A stretch of 64,000 nucleotides of DNA from Proteromonas lacertae. Its lineage: Eukaryota > Sar > Bigyra > Opalinata > Proteromonadidae. The stretch lies in NCBI GenBank assembly GCA_002245135.1, contig NGBS01000007.1:1-64000 (forward strand), given 5' to 3'. Under the pieces are notes generated by a model, which was given only the letters and a program-made list of their open reading frames with translations, made no database searches and was not told where the DNA came from. Of the stretch, positions 49,348 to 61,738 are shown piece after piece (the stretch's first letter is position 1; each line of letters starts with the position of its first letter). The position numbers and the translations under genes are program-made.

Positions 49348-51786
49348 TTAGTCATTTGGTGTAAATGCCTCAATAAAATCTTCTCCATCCGCCTTAGTCT
49401 CTGGTTCATCGCCTAAATGCTTTTTTAAACCTTCTGTTTCTTGGAGGAGTAAACACAGGAATTTGATCGTCATTTATATCTCTTGGTGAGTCAGAAGGTG
49501 AAATAAACCCTTGCGCGATTGGCATAGGTCTATTTTCATCATAATTATTATTATCACTTTCACCATAAGGATATTCTTTCGATTCATCAAAGTCTCCTCT
49601 TCTCATATTAGATGAATAAGGTGGATGTTGCGGTGTAGATGCAGATCATCAGGATAATTAGGATTTGGCATAGATGTACTACTTTTCTCATACATTCCTT
49701 TCCTTGTAAGACTATCATATCTATCTGGTCTTTGACTCTTCACTTGAATCGGAGCATTATTATTATTATTATTATTGGTTAAATGCATATTACTATTAAA
49801 CACATCATCTGTTATATCAGTAACTTCAATCTCTTCATGCTGTTCATGATATTTGTTTATTGATAGTGCAGGATTAGTTGATTCAGGTACAAATGGCTCT
49901 CCTGGTCGCATTGGGTTATTATTTCTATTATCCATTATTGTACCAGGAGTTAATGTTGTTGTTTCTTCTTTCTCTAAAGGTCTAATCACATTTTTACCAC
50001 CATGGTGTTTATCTTGGTTGGGAGATAGTAATAATAATGAATTAGCGACAATGTTAGTATATAGATTAGGATCTATATCAATACCATATTCAGTGATTAT
50101 ATTCTTCACTTGTTCACCTAATATTCCAGATTGATCTTCTAATTTATCAAGTATTCCTTTGATTTGTTTTAATAATTGCCATCCCATTTGAACCTTATTC
50201 TGAGCTTCTTTTGATCGAATACATTTTTCAATTTTGCTACTCATTTGACCTTTGTTGGTGAAATATGGATATTTCAATACAAAATTGAAATTTGGATTAT
50301 ATAATGATAATAATATGCAATATACTACGAATATTATTCCTGTATCAACACCATCAACAACTGAAGAAACTACATCTCTTGGAGCGATGTATAAAAACAA
50401 CAACATTATTGGATAACCTGTATATAATAAAAGAATAAATGAATAAGTGTTATAAAACATATGATCTCCTTTAGATAAATAATGTAACAGTGTTTTATTA
50501 CCAAACCAATAGTATAATATACATATTACCAATCTAATGAATATTACTATGTAATAATTGCCTGAATGAAGTGGAGATGGAATATCACTTGTATCTGTAA
50601 AATATACTATTTAAATAATAATAATAATATACAATGATAAAAATCACCAATTAATAAGAGAAAGAAATAAGATAGTGTAATTGCAGTAACAATAATTCTA
50701 GCATTTGCACTAATCTTCACTTTAGTGATTTTCAATCCTTTAGCTACAACTAATATATGTAGAATAAAGAATGTTTCAGCTAATGCTCTAATGATATTAT
50801 AAAAGACAGTATAACCAGTAGTATCTTTACCTGAGGAACATTGTACAATAATATCAATAACATATAATATTAAATAAAAAAAATAAGTGAATATTGATAA
50901 GACAAGACAAAACACTGGGATTTGGAAATTATCTTGAGCTCTTAAACGATATACAATCTATAATAATAATAATATATAACATACTTGATAAGTATAAGCA
51001 CATAATAATACAAACAATAGCAAAATAACAATTCTCAATATTAATAATGACAAATTTTCACCTGACATTTGTGGGCATAACGATTGATCATGTTTAACTT
51101 CAAATGAATAACTCTTCACATGGATTGGAGCAAATCTATAGGCTGAAGATGTGTTCGTTGATAGTATTGACAATGATTCTTCTTCATCACTTAAACTCAA
51201 TAATCTGTTATTACCAGGTTCATCTGTACTATCATCTGATTGTGTTGGTATTATTATAGTTGAGCTGTTGGAGGAACATGTGAATAATGCGAAAAAATAG
51301 TAGGTCAATCTACTAGGATGAGTAAACTTAATAGTATCAGAAACACTATTAAAAATAATTTATTACTAAATATACCGACCCTTGTCTAAACCAGCTAATT
51401 CATCTAAATCGACAATAAATGACTCACTTTCCATCTCCTTTCCTTTTGTATACAGATTTTCTATTTTAGTTTTACCTGAACAAGAGTCTTCTTTCATTAA
51501 TCCCTCATTACCTTTATACACTGCTAATTTCAAATTAATATTAGGTTCATAGTCAAAAGTAAAACTAGATTAAAAATATAACATATAATTCAATACCTTA
51601 TTACACCTCCAGAAGATTCTGTAGAATCAAAAGCAAAACGAGCTAATATTTTCCATCCTTGTCCTGATTCCCATGTCTAGATAAATAGAAAAGTATGAAA
51701 TATACATCTCCTTTTAGTACTGAGCAATTGACTAATACCATAAGAAAAACAAATATTAATAGTCTTTTTGTATAAACATTAACCAT
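49348..51786 (-). CDS. GOST-family 7TM protein, GPR180/TMEM145-like, with frame breaks in the tail
   Basis: Signal peptide at 51,786 (RLLIFVFLMVLVNCSVL), then an ectodomain with TWESGQGWKILARFAFDSTE, an Asn/Ser-rich stretch, and seven helices from about 51,030 to 50,260 (IVILLLFVLLCAYTY, VFCLVLSIFTYFFYLILYVI, IIVTAITLSYFFLLLIGDFY, SFILLLYTGYPIMLLFLY). The order of ectodomain then rhodopsin-like helices resembles GPR180/TMEM145 of the GOST group, in which many members act in Golgi or secretory traffic; the assignment is moderate. The cytosolic tail is Asn-rich. Near 49,640 one base appears to be missing, and near 49,443 one extra (CTCC). Without the second correction the protein ends at 49,406 (KKAFRR). 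With it, an acidic tail ends at 49,348. Confidence 0.62.
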
Positions 51787-51943
51787 TTTAAAACTTTCGG
51801 ATAATATATAATACTAATAGAATAAAAAGAAGGAAGAAAAAAGAAAAAACCACTTCAGAACAAAACGAATAGTATTTTTTAAATTTCAAATTTTTAAAAA
51901 TACACTGAATACAGAAGTATTAATGTATTAATGAAGATTTTTT

Positions 51944-54095
51944 ATGGATTCTAAGAGTATTGTCTTGTTGCCTATTATTTTTAGATAACGAATTTAATAA
52001 TATCGCTAAAAGCGAAATAGCAGCTTTACCAAACGATGATGTATGAGATCTATTTTAATGTGTAGATATATTCAGTGTTGAAAGTTCACAGTGTTAAATT
52101 AAAAAGAAATGACTGTAAAATTCAGACAAATATAGATAGATCGCTGTTGTCTGTGAATTATGACCCACCTTTTCAGTCGAATGATGATCCTTATATATCC
52201 GACATAATGATTATTGGTAAAGTATATTTTCATCATTATTTATCCATAGAACGAAGAGTGTCCAGAAGGTTATCATCAGTTGGTTTCTGAAGTATTTTTG
52301 TTATTTATATTATCATAGTACTGTTTTACAAAACAATTCATATGTATAAGAAAAGGAAAAAAGGATTGTATTACAGATGTAATCGTAATTTACCCTGATC
52401 AACATGAAAAAGCACCAAGAGGCTATAGAATTTTAACAAACCTAGCAACAAACGAACCAATCAATATAAATGAATTCAACCAAGGTCCAAAAGCCTATCT
52501 ATGTTTCTGTAGAGGAACTGGCCCTCCATTAATTGATATATTAGTAGAAAGAGATAAAAATAATCCAGAAATCCATATACCTTATGGATATATTCCATTA
52601 TCAGAGACACCAACAGGTAGAGAGATCTTATTAGGTAATCACAAAGGTGATTTATTAGGTCAATTATGTATAGCAAAGAAATGGGCTTATTTATTCAGTT
52701 GTAAGTTAGAAGAGAAGGAAGTAATGAATTTGAGAAGTTCAGTTATACCAATATCAAAGTTCCAAGATATTCCAACACCCCGTAGTAATAATGGTAATAA
52801 TAATAATAATCATTTTAAAGAAAGTACTGAAATATCCACACCATTTAAAGGAGATAAAGCATCCTCCTTAACACAGTTGAACGATGAAGATGAGAATAAT
52901 AACAATAACAATAACAGTAGTGAAAAGAAGCATAAACATAATAAACGAAGAGATCCACCATTATTAGCACCACCAGGAATGCAACCTAAACCAATTAAAG
53001 AAGATGAAGAGAGAAAACCTGAAGAAGTGAAGAAAGAAGATAATAAACCCAAAGAAAAAGAAAAAGAAAAAGAAAAGCCTAAGGAAGAGGATCGTAAGAA
53101 ATCAATTGAGAGTGATGAACATCATCATCATCACCACCATCATGGTAAGAGTAAAGATAAAGATAGAAAGGATTCTACTGATCCAAAAGATTCACATCGT
53201 AAAGACTCTAAAGATCCAAATGATAGTCAAAGAAAGGATTCACATAGAAAAGATTCAAAAGATGAATCATCAACTCATCATTCAGATAGAAAAGACTCTA
53301 AAAGAAAAGATTCAAAAGATTCACATCGTAAAGACTCTAAAGATGGTAGAAAAGATTCAATTGAAAGAAAAGATTCACATCATCGTAAAGATTCAAAGGA
53401 TCCAAGTGAAAGTCAATTTCATAGGAAAGATTCAAAGGATAATAATAATAATAAGAGAGAATCATCAGCTGATAGTCAATCATCAGTAATAATACATAAA
53501 GATGAATCAAGTAAACATAAACATAGTAGGCCATCTGAAGATATTAAACCAGGTGATTTACCTCCAAGAAAAGAAGAATCATCTAAACACCATCATCACC
53601 ATCATCATAAGGATGATAAGAAAGATGAAGAAAAGCCAAAGGAGGAAGAAAAACTAAAGAAAGAAGAAGAAGAAAAGTCTAAAGAAGATGATACTAAAAA
53701 GGAACATCGTCATCATCATCCCCATGATAAAAAAGAAGAAGAAAAACCAAAAGAGGAAGAGAAACCAAAATTAGAAATAGATACAACAAAGCCAATTTCT
53801 GCAATACCTCCAGCATTCCGTGAAGAAGTTAAACATGCTCATCGTCCTTCCATATCAGATCCAGTAGATATTAATACACCAATAGAATTCTTAACACCAT
53901 CTCCAGATGAAGAAATCAGTGAAATAATCTATTTAGAACCACCAGATTATGCTGATATTGGTATATGTTCAATGAGTGTTGGAACATTGTTATTATCAAT
54001 ATATGCACATAACTCAATGATGATTGTGAAAGGTATAAAGACATTTATTGACTTGTTGAAAGTACAACCAAATTTCTATGATATGTCTGGAAGTG

Positions 54096-54126
<31 letters not shown>

Positions 54127-57100
54127 AATAGAAAGGAGGAAGACCATTATTTGATATAATTGTTGAACATATTACCAACGCCTGTTGTTGTCATCCAGTA
54201 GCTACTTGGAATTCATTAGTTTCATTCTTCAAATCATCAGTGGATATATATAATAATGGAATGAGTAATAGATCATTATTTTTATTATTAATTACTTTAG
54301 TTGATATGTATTTAGCATTATGCAGAAATGTATAGTTTTTTTATTTTTTTTAATTATAGAATAATGAACGTGTTGATGAAGAAATGATATTAACAATGAA
54401 AGATTGTATTACCTTATTATTCAAGAAAGCTGATAAGGATGAATGTAAAATACCATTATCATTATATCGAATTACCACATGATGTATAGTTATTATTATT
54501 ATATCTGTTATAGTTATCTAAAGTATATACATTAATGATTGGTCAATCTCCATTATCTTATGATTATTATAAAGCTTGTACATCATTATGTGATGCAATA
54601 ATGACCAAACAAATCAATAAGAATTGCTTATTTATTTTCTTTGAATGTATTTCATTATTGTCTGTTTCTATTTATTATAATGATGATATTTATGATATTG
54701 TATATATATATATATATAATTATTATATATTTAGTTACATTGTCGTGCTTTAGCATTGGAATGTTTAACAGCACTTTATACTCAAAAGAATGAAAATGAT
54801 ACTTCACAGTTCCATTTACCTGATGTATTACCTTGTTATCAACCAATCACCAACATTGGAGTAGTTCAAGCCATGCTTGAGAATGTATTTATTAGACCTG
54901 AATATATCCATTCAATATTACCACCATATATGGATTTATTGAGTAGTATATGGCAACATAGAGAACATTTATTATATGATTCAAGTGTATTATTAAAAGC
55001 AACAAATAGTTTATTAACAAAGTATATTATCATATATTATTATTATTATTATTATTATAGTACTCATTTATCAATTAATCATAAATTATTAATATTAAGA
55101 CAAATGGATGCTTTCTTTGAAACTCCACAATCTACAATTGAGATATTTATTAACTTCGATATGGTTCCTAAGATACCTTATAAAGTGTTACAAGGTACAT
55201 GTAGTGCACTTGGTTCAATGATTGAAAATACATTTACAAATCGTACAGATGAAGATACAGAAGAATCAGTATATTATTATTATTTTATTATTATTCTAGA
55301 TTGTAATTGCAAGAGAATTAGCATTGAGTTTATTGAACAGAGTTCAAAAAATCGCATTAAACTCATTAGCATCTGTATTTTTAGATATTAAAAAAGGTTG
55401 GAAAGAAGATAAAGAGATTATAGTGAAAAGTGAAACAACAACACCAAATTCACCAGACAGTGGTGCTAATAAAGATGGTACAGTTGCTCCAACATCAACA
55501 CCAACAACTACATCATCATCAGCTGATAAACCACCCAAACGAACATCTGATTTCTTCAGAAACCAAACAATGTCGTTTGTAAGATCCTATCATATGCAAT
55601 CAAAACAAGAAGAAGAATATTATGAAAAAGCAATGGAAATAGCCAGAGAAAAAGAATCATTAAAAAAAGGTATTAAATATTTAATAACAATGGGAATAAT
55701 CCATCAAGATGAAGATGAAATCGTTAATTTATTCCGTTTACATCAAGATAAGATAGATGATGCATTACTTGGTGATTATTTAGGTGAAGGAGGTGATACT
55801 CCAGAAGAAGAACAATTCTATAAGAATGTAAGAGAAATATTTATGAAAGGTACAAGTTATGCTGGTGTTCCATTTGTAGAAGCATTAAGAATGATGTTAA
55901 CACAAGGTGGATTTAAGTATATATTATTATTATTATTATTAATTATTATTATTATAGATTACCAGGAGAAGGTCAAAAGATTGAACGTTTTGTAGATTCA
56001 TTTTCAAAGACATATTATGATGATAATCCTAACAGTTTTGAAGATAGTGATGTATGTATGGTGTTAGCCTTTAGTACAATTATGTTGAATACAGATGCAC
56101 ATAATCCAAATGTAAGAAAAGATAGAAAAATGACAAAAGAAGAATTTGTTAAACAAAATAGAGGTATTGATAATGGTAAGGATTTACCAAGAGAAATGTT
56201 GGAAGATATATTTGATACTATTGTGAATAATGAAATTAAAATACCCAAAGCCAATCCATTAGGTGGTGAATTGAATAGACCATCCAGTCCAGCTGAATTA
56301 TTTGAATTTGAAATGGTTAAAACATGTAGATCTTGTCAAGCTATCTTAAAATCAAAAGTATATTTTAATCTTATTATTATAGTTGGATAATCCACCCAAA
56401 TACACTAAAGAACCATCGCCTGATCTTGCTCGTTTAATAGCAGAAGTATTAATTCCAATTGTATTGCCATTGGCTGAATCTGTATTTCAATCATATGATA
56501 AATATCGTATTGCTACTGCCAACTTAGTATTAATAATGAAATTATTTATATAATGTTGTAATAGTTGTGTGATACAAGTGACTTATTAGTAAATTGCATT
56601 TCAACCTGTTTATTCTTAGATGATAAAGCATCTACCAAAATTGGTGCAAATATATTAAAGAACTTTGAAACATTAGTATTATTCGAAGTAGGTCAAAACA
56701 GAGCATTAGATACAGCAAATGATTTTGATTGGTATCAACATATTACAGAATGTACTCCCGATATTGTATTTGATGTAATATCCATGTTCCAGACGAATAT
56801 GTTCCAGTTTAAATACATATTAGAGAAGCACATTAGAGTTAGTGAAGTACAACAGTTGAGAAGTAGATTTGTAGGTGATTTATCAATCTTTACAGCTAAT
56901 AGAAAGTTGATAAAAGAAGGTGAAATATTTTTATTATATACAAGTGAAGATGGAGATGAAGACTTTGACAAAGAGAAATTTACCTATTTCTTATTTGGTG
57001 ATTTGTTAATAATTGCTGAATTGAATGAAAAGAGTAATAAATATCAAATTATTTATGAATTCAAAACTGATGATGTTAAAGTCAATTATGATGATTCTAG

Positions 57101-57701
57101 AGATAAACAATTCTCTGTATATATTTATATTTATATTTATTTATTATTTATGTATTAGATCACTTCATATTCTACAACTTATACATTCGAATTAGGCAAT
57201 CAATTCGATGTAATTGATTTGATTGGAGGATTAAGAGATAATACTTCCAGAATGAGAACAGAATCTTGCACAATCGATCAAGTAGAATATCAAGAACAAT
57301 TGGAAGATTATAAGCCAGTTATAGCTAAACATATCTCTAATGCTCCTAGTAGAATAAGACAAACATCAACTATACCATGTATTAACTTAGATGCACAAGT
57401 AAAATTCCTTTCATTTGAAACAACAGAGTATGAAAAAGTATGTAGTTATGCTTATAAGAATTTGAGTAAAGATACATTCCCGTATTATTATCAGATGAAA
57501 TTTGGTGATTATAGTAGTAAAGGATTAGATTTAAGTAAGTATCAACAAGATTGGATTAGTGACTATCAGAAGAAATGTAATATGAGTTTTGAAGAAGCAC
57601 TTATTCATCTATTGTATGATATATTGTATTGTTTATATTATTTATATAGCTTATTATCAAAGAAAAATGGCTATGAATATAAGAGTGAAAGTGATGAGTA
57701 G
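51944..57701 (+). CDS. Large ARF guanine-nucleotide exchange factor: MABP - charged linker - helical repeats - Sec7 - PH-like
   Basis: The N-terminus is a full MABP domain (about 52,060-52,690; ITDVIVIYPDQHEKAPRGYR, GPKAYLCFCRGTGPPLIDIL), otherwise known from DENND4 and MVB12. Next is a 350-residue linker of His and Asp/Lys/Ser repeats (RKDSKD units, 53,100-53,800). Then come helical DCB/HUS-like sequences (53,940-55,270) and a Sec7 domain from about 55,660 with RLPGEGQKIERFVDSF, whose Glu is the expected catalytic finger. A PH-like region follows (FLLYTSEDGDEDFDKEKF, about 56,880-57,230). About 15 introns of 24-40 nt. One extra base near 54,465 breaks the frame; without it the sequence reads LSLIELPHDLSKVYTLM. 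Predicted to activate ARF GTPases on Golgi or endosomal membranes. Confidence 0.85.
53100..53480 (+). repeat. Degenerate RKDSKD coding repeat in the Sec7 protein linker
   Basis: Many imperfect copies of a six-codon unit read RKDSKD, RKDSHR or similar in frame, flanked by poly-His blocks (53,119-53,144 and 53,590-53,609). The unit is rich in Lys, Asp, Ser and phosphorylatable. It looks like slippage-driven expansion of an intrinsically disordered linker. Confidence 0.75.
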
Positions 57702-57800
57702 TTTACCTTTTAATACTTTATATATCTAATTAAATAATATCTAATTTGTGTTTATTTGAATGAAAAAATCAAAAAATAGATTTATTGAAACGAATAGTTG

Positions 57801-57819
57801 GGCTCGAAGCTGGCTTGAT
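57801..57819 (+). promoter_or_regulatory. Tandem GGCTCGAA and GGCTTGAT elements
   Basis: Two copies of the recurring element (57,801-57,808 and 57,812-57,819), 31-49 bp upstream of the NDUFV2 start codon. The double occurrence in a 148-bp spacer is the clearest support for this motif as a promoter element. Confidence 0.5.
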
Positions 57820-57849
57820 TTTTATTTTCATCTTTGATTTTTGTTGTTA

Positions 57850-58751
57850 ATGTTTGCTCGTTTAGGTTCTAGACAGTTGCTATCCACTGTTACAAGATGC
57901 ATACAACCACAAGTATTATCTTTATTGTGCTTATTTTTTATCATTATAGGTGTTTCAAGCTCCTCGTTGTCTATCTCACACTCTAGTTCAAGTATATTTT
58001 ATACTGATTTTATTTATTAGCATGTAAATACCATTGACAATAATGAAGACACTTATTTCGATTTTACTAAAGAAAACTATAAAAAAATTGAAGTAATAAT
58101 GCACAGATATCCCAAGAATTATCGAGCATCTATAATCATGCCACTTTTGGACTTAGCTCAACGTCAAGTATGATATTTTCATTTTTTACTCAAAAATAGT
58201 GTAATAATTTCCTTCCATTAGCAGCAATGGATAAAGTAGCTCAAATAGCTGGAGTTTCTCCAATGCAAGTATATGAAGTCGCAACATTTTACACAATGTA
58301 TCATCGTGAGAAAGTCGGGAAATTCTTTATTCAGTTATGTGGAACAACTCCATGTATGGTAAACGGTGCACAAGATATAAAGAAAACAATTTGTGATTAT
58401 TTAAAAATAAAAGATGGTGAAACAACTAAGGATGGAATGTTTACTTTATTAGAAGTTGAATGCTTAGGAGCCTGTGCCAATGCACCAATGGTTCAAATAA
58501 ATGATGATTATTATGAATGCTTAACTGGAGAAACAATGTTAGAAATTATTAAATACTGTCAAGAAAAAGGTAAATTACCACCTTTAAAGAGATGGGCTTC
58601 TTTACCAATGAATGGACAATTGAGTTGTGAAGGACCTTATGGTTTAAATCATGTATTAACAGAAGAACCAAAACCATACTGTCGTGAACTAGATGGTAAA
58701 GTTGATCCAGCTTCAGTAAAGAAAGCTATGTATCCAGCTACTGAGAAGTAA
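57850..58751 (+). CDS. NDUFV2: Mitochondrial complex I 24-kDa subunit NDUFV2
   Basis: Iron-sulfur subunit of NADH:ubiquinone oxidoreductase holding the [2Fe-2S] cluster N1a, in the matrix arm. The presequence MFARLGSRQLLSTVTRCIQP is rich in Arg and hydroxylated residues. Introns of 37, 29 and about 30 nt. The mature part has FLPLAAMDKVAQ, VYEVATFYTMYHR, cluster ligands in LCGTTPCM, and the second pair in EVECLGACANAPM. Length of about 255 residues is standard. Intact. Its presence indicates either aerobic respiration or a hydrogenosome-type NADH module; other subunits would decide. Confidence 0.93.
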
Positions 58752-58918
58752 AAGAAATGTAATTAATAAAAGTTTAATTAATTATTAAATATTGATAACA
58801 CAGTTGTCATTATAATGTTTTAAAAAGTAATACTGAAGTTTTATTATTTCGAATGTTTTATTTGGTTATATGGAATCTAGAAACAGTTTAGATTATAAAA
58901 TGAATTAAATATCAACGA

Positions 58919-60247
58919 TTAAGAAAAAAATGAAGTAATATTTGAATTCTTCAACGCTTTCTTATTGTTATACTCACTAGCATTCATTAATAACTTATCA
59001 AATCTTAAATTACTATCTCTAGTGGAATTTAGTTTAGTAATTCCACCAATTCCATCAAATCCTTTCCTAATGTAACTTCCATCACTTGTTATATTACCTG
59101 AATAATGTATTAAACTACTCTTCTTCTTAATTTTCACATTATTGTTATTACTACTAGATAACAAATGATTTTCATTATCCTTGGGCTTGTTGTGATTATC
59201 AATAATATCATTATTATCATCTGAATCTATATTAATAATAGTATTATTATTAATATTACCACTCAGTTTTCTCTTTTTTGGTTTTATTATGTTATTATAT
59301 TCATTTTGTATTTCATCTAGAATATTCTCTTTATAGATTTTGTCTTTACTATTCTCATCCATTTTACTATGATTATTACTATTATTACTTTTATAAATGT
59401 TATTAATTAGCTTTTGTTCTTTTAATTCGTATTTTAATTCATCTATTGTGTTATTTAGTTTGTTTATTAATTCACACGATTTGCTATATTCTCTATTATA
59501 TATATAACAATATATACAATCTAGATTTCTGTAGTGATATATGTTGAACATAATATAATTTCTCATTAAAATCAGTTTCCTTCATTGATTTTATTCTTTC
59601 TATTAATTTTTCTAAATTCATTTCCTTTATATATTCATCACTATAATCTTTTGTTTTATAATTGTTTAGTTCATTACATATCTTCTGATTATATAAATCT
59701 TTTTTCAATAACTGCTTTTTGATTGTATGTAATTCTTGTTCTTTGCTTTTTAACATCTCTTTAAAGTATTCTAATGAATCATGAAGTTCTTCCATTTTCT
59801 GTTTTAAATCTCTCAATTTTTCGTTTTCTATTAGAATTTTAAAATGTATAAAGCAATACTTTCAATAAGTTCTTTCTCTCTTTCATTTGCTTTTACTTGA
59901 AATAACGATCGTTCCTTCTTTAAAATCATCATTTCTTCCTATATCAATTATAATATTAATATATTTACATATAATACCTTTATTTCATTTGATTCAATTC
60001 CTTCTAATTTTTTATCTTCTAAACCTTCCTCATTCAATTTAATTTCTTCAAATAATCCATAGACTTTATAAACTGCATTTATTCTTGTTTTACATATGAT
60101 ACATTTCGTTCCATGTTTTTCTTTCCACATCTCCATACAGCTTGAATGAAATACATGACCACAAGGTACTATGATAGAAATTTCTTCTTTTATAAGTGGC
60201 TCCAAACAGAATAAGCATGGTGATATATATTTTATTAATGAACTCAT
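58919..60247 (-). CDS. TRAIP: TRAIP-like RING E3 ubiquitin ligase
   Basis: N-terminal RING-H2 finger (CLFCLEPL, PCGHVFHSSCMEMW, CIICKTRI), immediately followed by the NAVYKVYGLFE segment that in TRAIP follows the RING. A long coiled coil follows (ELIESIEKNEKLRDLKQK, LEYFKEMLKSKEQELHTIKK), then an Asn-rich region and an extreme C-terminal NSNITSFFS. This resembles a PCNA-interacting (PIP) box with Asn in place of the usual Gln, in the position where TRAIP carries one. Three introns (about 39, 32 and 25 nt) join cleanly. TRAIP unloads CMG helicase and acts at stalled forks, which is family knowledge. The E2F-type site 42 bp upstream supports a replication role. Confidence 0.68.
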
Positions 60248-60288
60248 GTTATCTCATCATAAATAATGAAAATTAGTTTGAATAAGAA

Positions 60289-60300
60289 TTTTGGCGCGAA
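60289..60300 (+). promoter_or_regulatory. E2F-type site upstream of the TRAIP-like gene
   Basis: TTTTGGCGCGAA, essentially the full palindromic E2F/DP consensus (TTTSGCGCSAAA), 42 bp upstream of the start codon at 60,247. It is among the most GC-rich dozen bases of the intergenic DNA here. Confidence 0.6.
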
Positions 60301-60429
60301 GAGAAATATTTATTTAATCAGCCATTTAAATTCTTCAAAAACATGATATTATATATTACATACAACATAAATATACTAATCAATAAAAAAAATAGTAAAA
60401 ATCATGAAATCTAAAAAATAATATAAACG

Positions 60430-61060
60430 TTATTGAATCATTTCATTAAAAGGAGCAGGTATCACATAAGATGAACAAAACCAACTTCTTTCAACATACT
60501 GCCTAGTTATTTGATTATATCTATAAAGTATTAAAAATAACATAATTTTTAAAATTTGATTATTATACTTCTTTCTATCCATTTCATAGAGTTTTGAAGC
60601 GACAGGATTTGCAGGTGACTTTGTATTTGGATCTGGTAGTAGTGACTATGTTATAATAATCATATTCTATTATACTTGTATAGAAGTAAGTACTGAAAAA
60701 ATATTCATCATTGGACTCCATTGATTTTGTAATATATCAAGACAAATCTTGCCATCTGTATATACTATCCACATATAAATATCTCACTAATACTATTAGG
60801 GTGGAACATTGGTGTTTTAAACAAAATTATTGGAGGTTTCTTTGGATATTCCTCTGTAAATTCTATAGATAGTTCAAATGTTCCTTTCTCCCAAACTGTT
60901 TCATCCGGCCTAATTTATATTACAACTAAGTCATATACCCAATGATACAAGCTCTCCAGTGCATTAAACTAGACGTAGGCTCTGCATATATTCCTGGAGG
61001 TAAATTATTCTTCATATTTTTCATTTCTTGAATTATCCTTCTTCGCGCTGCTGTACTCAT
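60430..61060 (-). CDS. RAD6: RAD6/UBE2A-like ubiquitin-conjugating enzyme E2
   Basis: E2 enzyme of the RAD6 type, working with RING E3s in post-replication repair and histone H2B ubiquitination. The N-terminus [19 protein letters not shown] has the MST-x-ARRR start typical of RAD6. Introns of about 29, 29, 30 and 47 nt are removed. Core: [58 protein letters not shown] with the catalytic Cys, then [19 protein letters not shown]. The tail is extended by about 16 residues ([16 protein letters not shown]) beyond the VERSW at which UBE2A ends. Each exon is short, so the gene has no single long reading frame. Two (A/G)GCTTGA elements precede it. Confidence 0.86.
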
Positions 61061-61081
61061 AGAATAAAAATGAATTATAAA

Positions 61082-61103
61082 TTCAAGCCTTTTTTATCAA
61101 GCT
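61082..61103 (-). promoter_or_regulatory. Tandem GGCTTGAA and AGCTTGAT elements
   Basis: On the minus strand, AGCTTGAT (61,103-61,096) then GGCTTGAA (61,089-61,082), in the sense orientation 22-43 bp upstream of the RAD6-like start codon. A second case of paired copies, as at NDUFV2. Confidence 0.5.
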
Positions 61104-61717
61104 TATTTTGTAATTTTGAATATATTGAAAAATAAGGCAAAACTGTACATTTAAAAATATTCCAATTCTCCATATCAACGTACACAATAAGTAATTAATT
61201 AGTAAAATAGTGAACTTTTTGAGACTTAGATTTTATATGAATTAATTATGTGTTGATTATAAAAAAAATAATTAATACATTTAGTATGACACATATTACT
61301 ATTATATCATTATAAACTCGATTAATAGTCCTTAACATAGAGTAATATACGTAAATAACAAAAGTTAATATTATTTAAATATAAATATATTTTCTCACTC
61401 TTTTATAGTATTAGTTACACTTACTAATAATAGTACGATAGTTATATTCATAGGAAGTTGAGTTAAAGACTATCTTTTTATTCTTTAAGAATTGAAACTT
61501 ACAAAAATAATAACACAATATAGCAACATATGCAAGTATTATACAGTTTCCTAAACCTAACTGTAGTTGTGAAAGGAAAAAATAACTCACATGAAGAAAT
61601 AATTACCCTTTGATATGTGTAGATATTATATTATAAAAGTGTATTATAGGAGTCAGCATATTATGTAAGCATTATTATTAAAACATCCAACCATCTCTCA
61701 CTTTGTCACAAACATTA

Positions 61718-61725
61718 AGCTTGAT
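61718..61725 (+). promoter_or_regulatory. AGCTTGAT element
   Basis: Within AAGCTTGATA, 14 bp upstream of the FYVE-gene start codon at 61,739. Same motif family as the other promoter elements listed. Confidence 0.4.
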
Positions 61726-61738
61726 ATAATTCTTTTTA

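Larger units (their letters stand above)
61061..61738. other. Long divergent intergenic region
   Basis: At 678 bp it is the longest gene-free interval here, between divergent RAD6 and FYVE genes. It is strongly AT-rich with short homopolymers. I find no credible ORF, tRNA or other RNA gene. Elements of interest sit only at its two ends. Confidence 0.5.

Noticed and set aside
61061-61738. Hidden tRNA or small RNA gene in the largest spacer
   Set aside because: No cloverleaf-compatible GC-bearing arms or A/B boxes could be found by eye; the interval is almost pure A/T.
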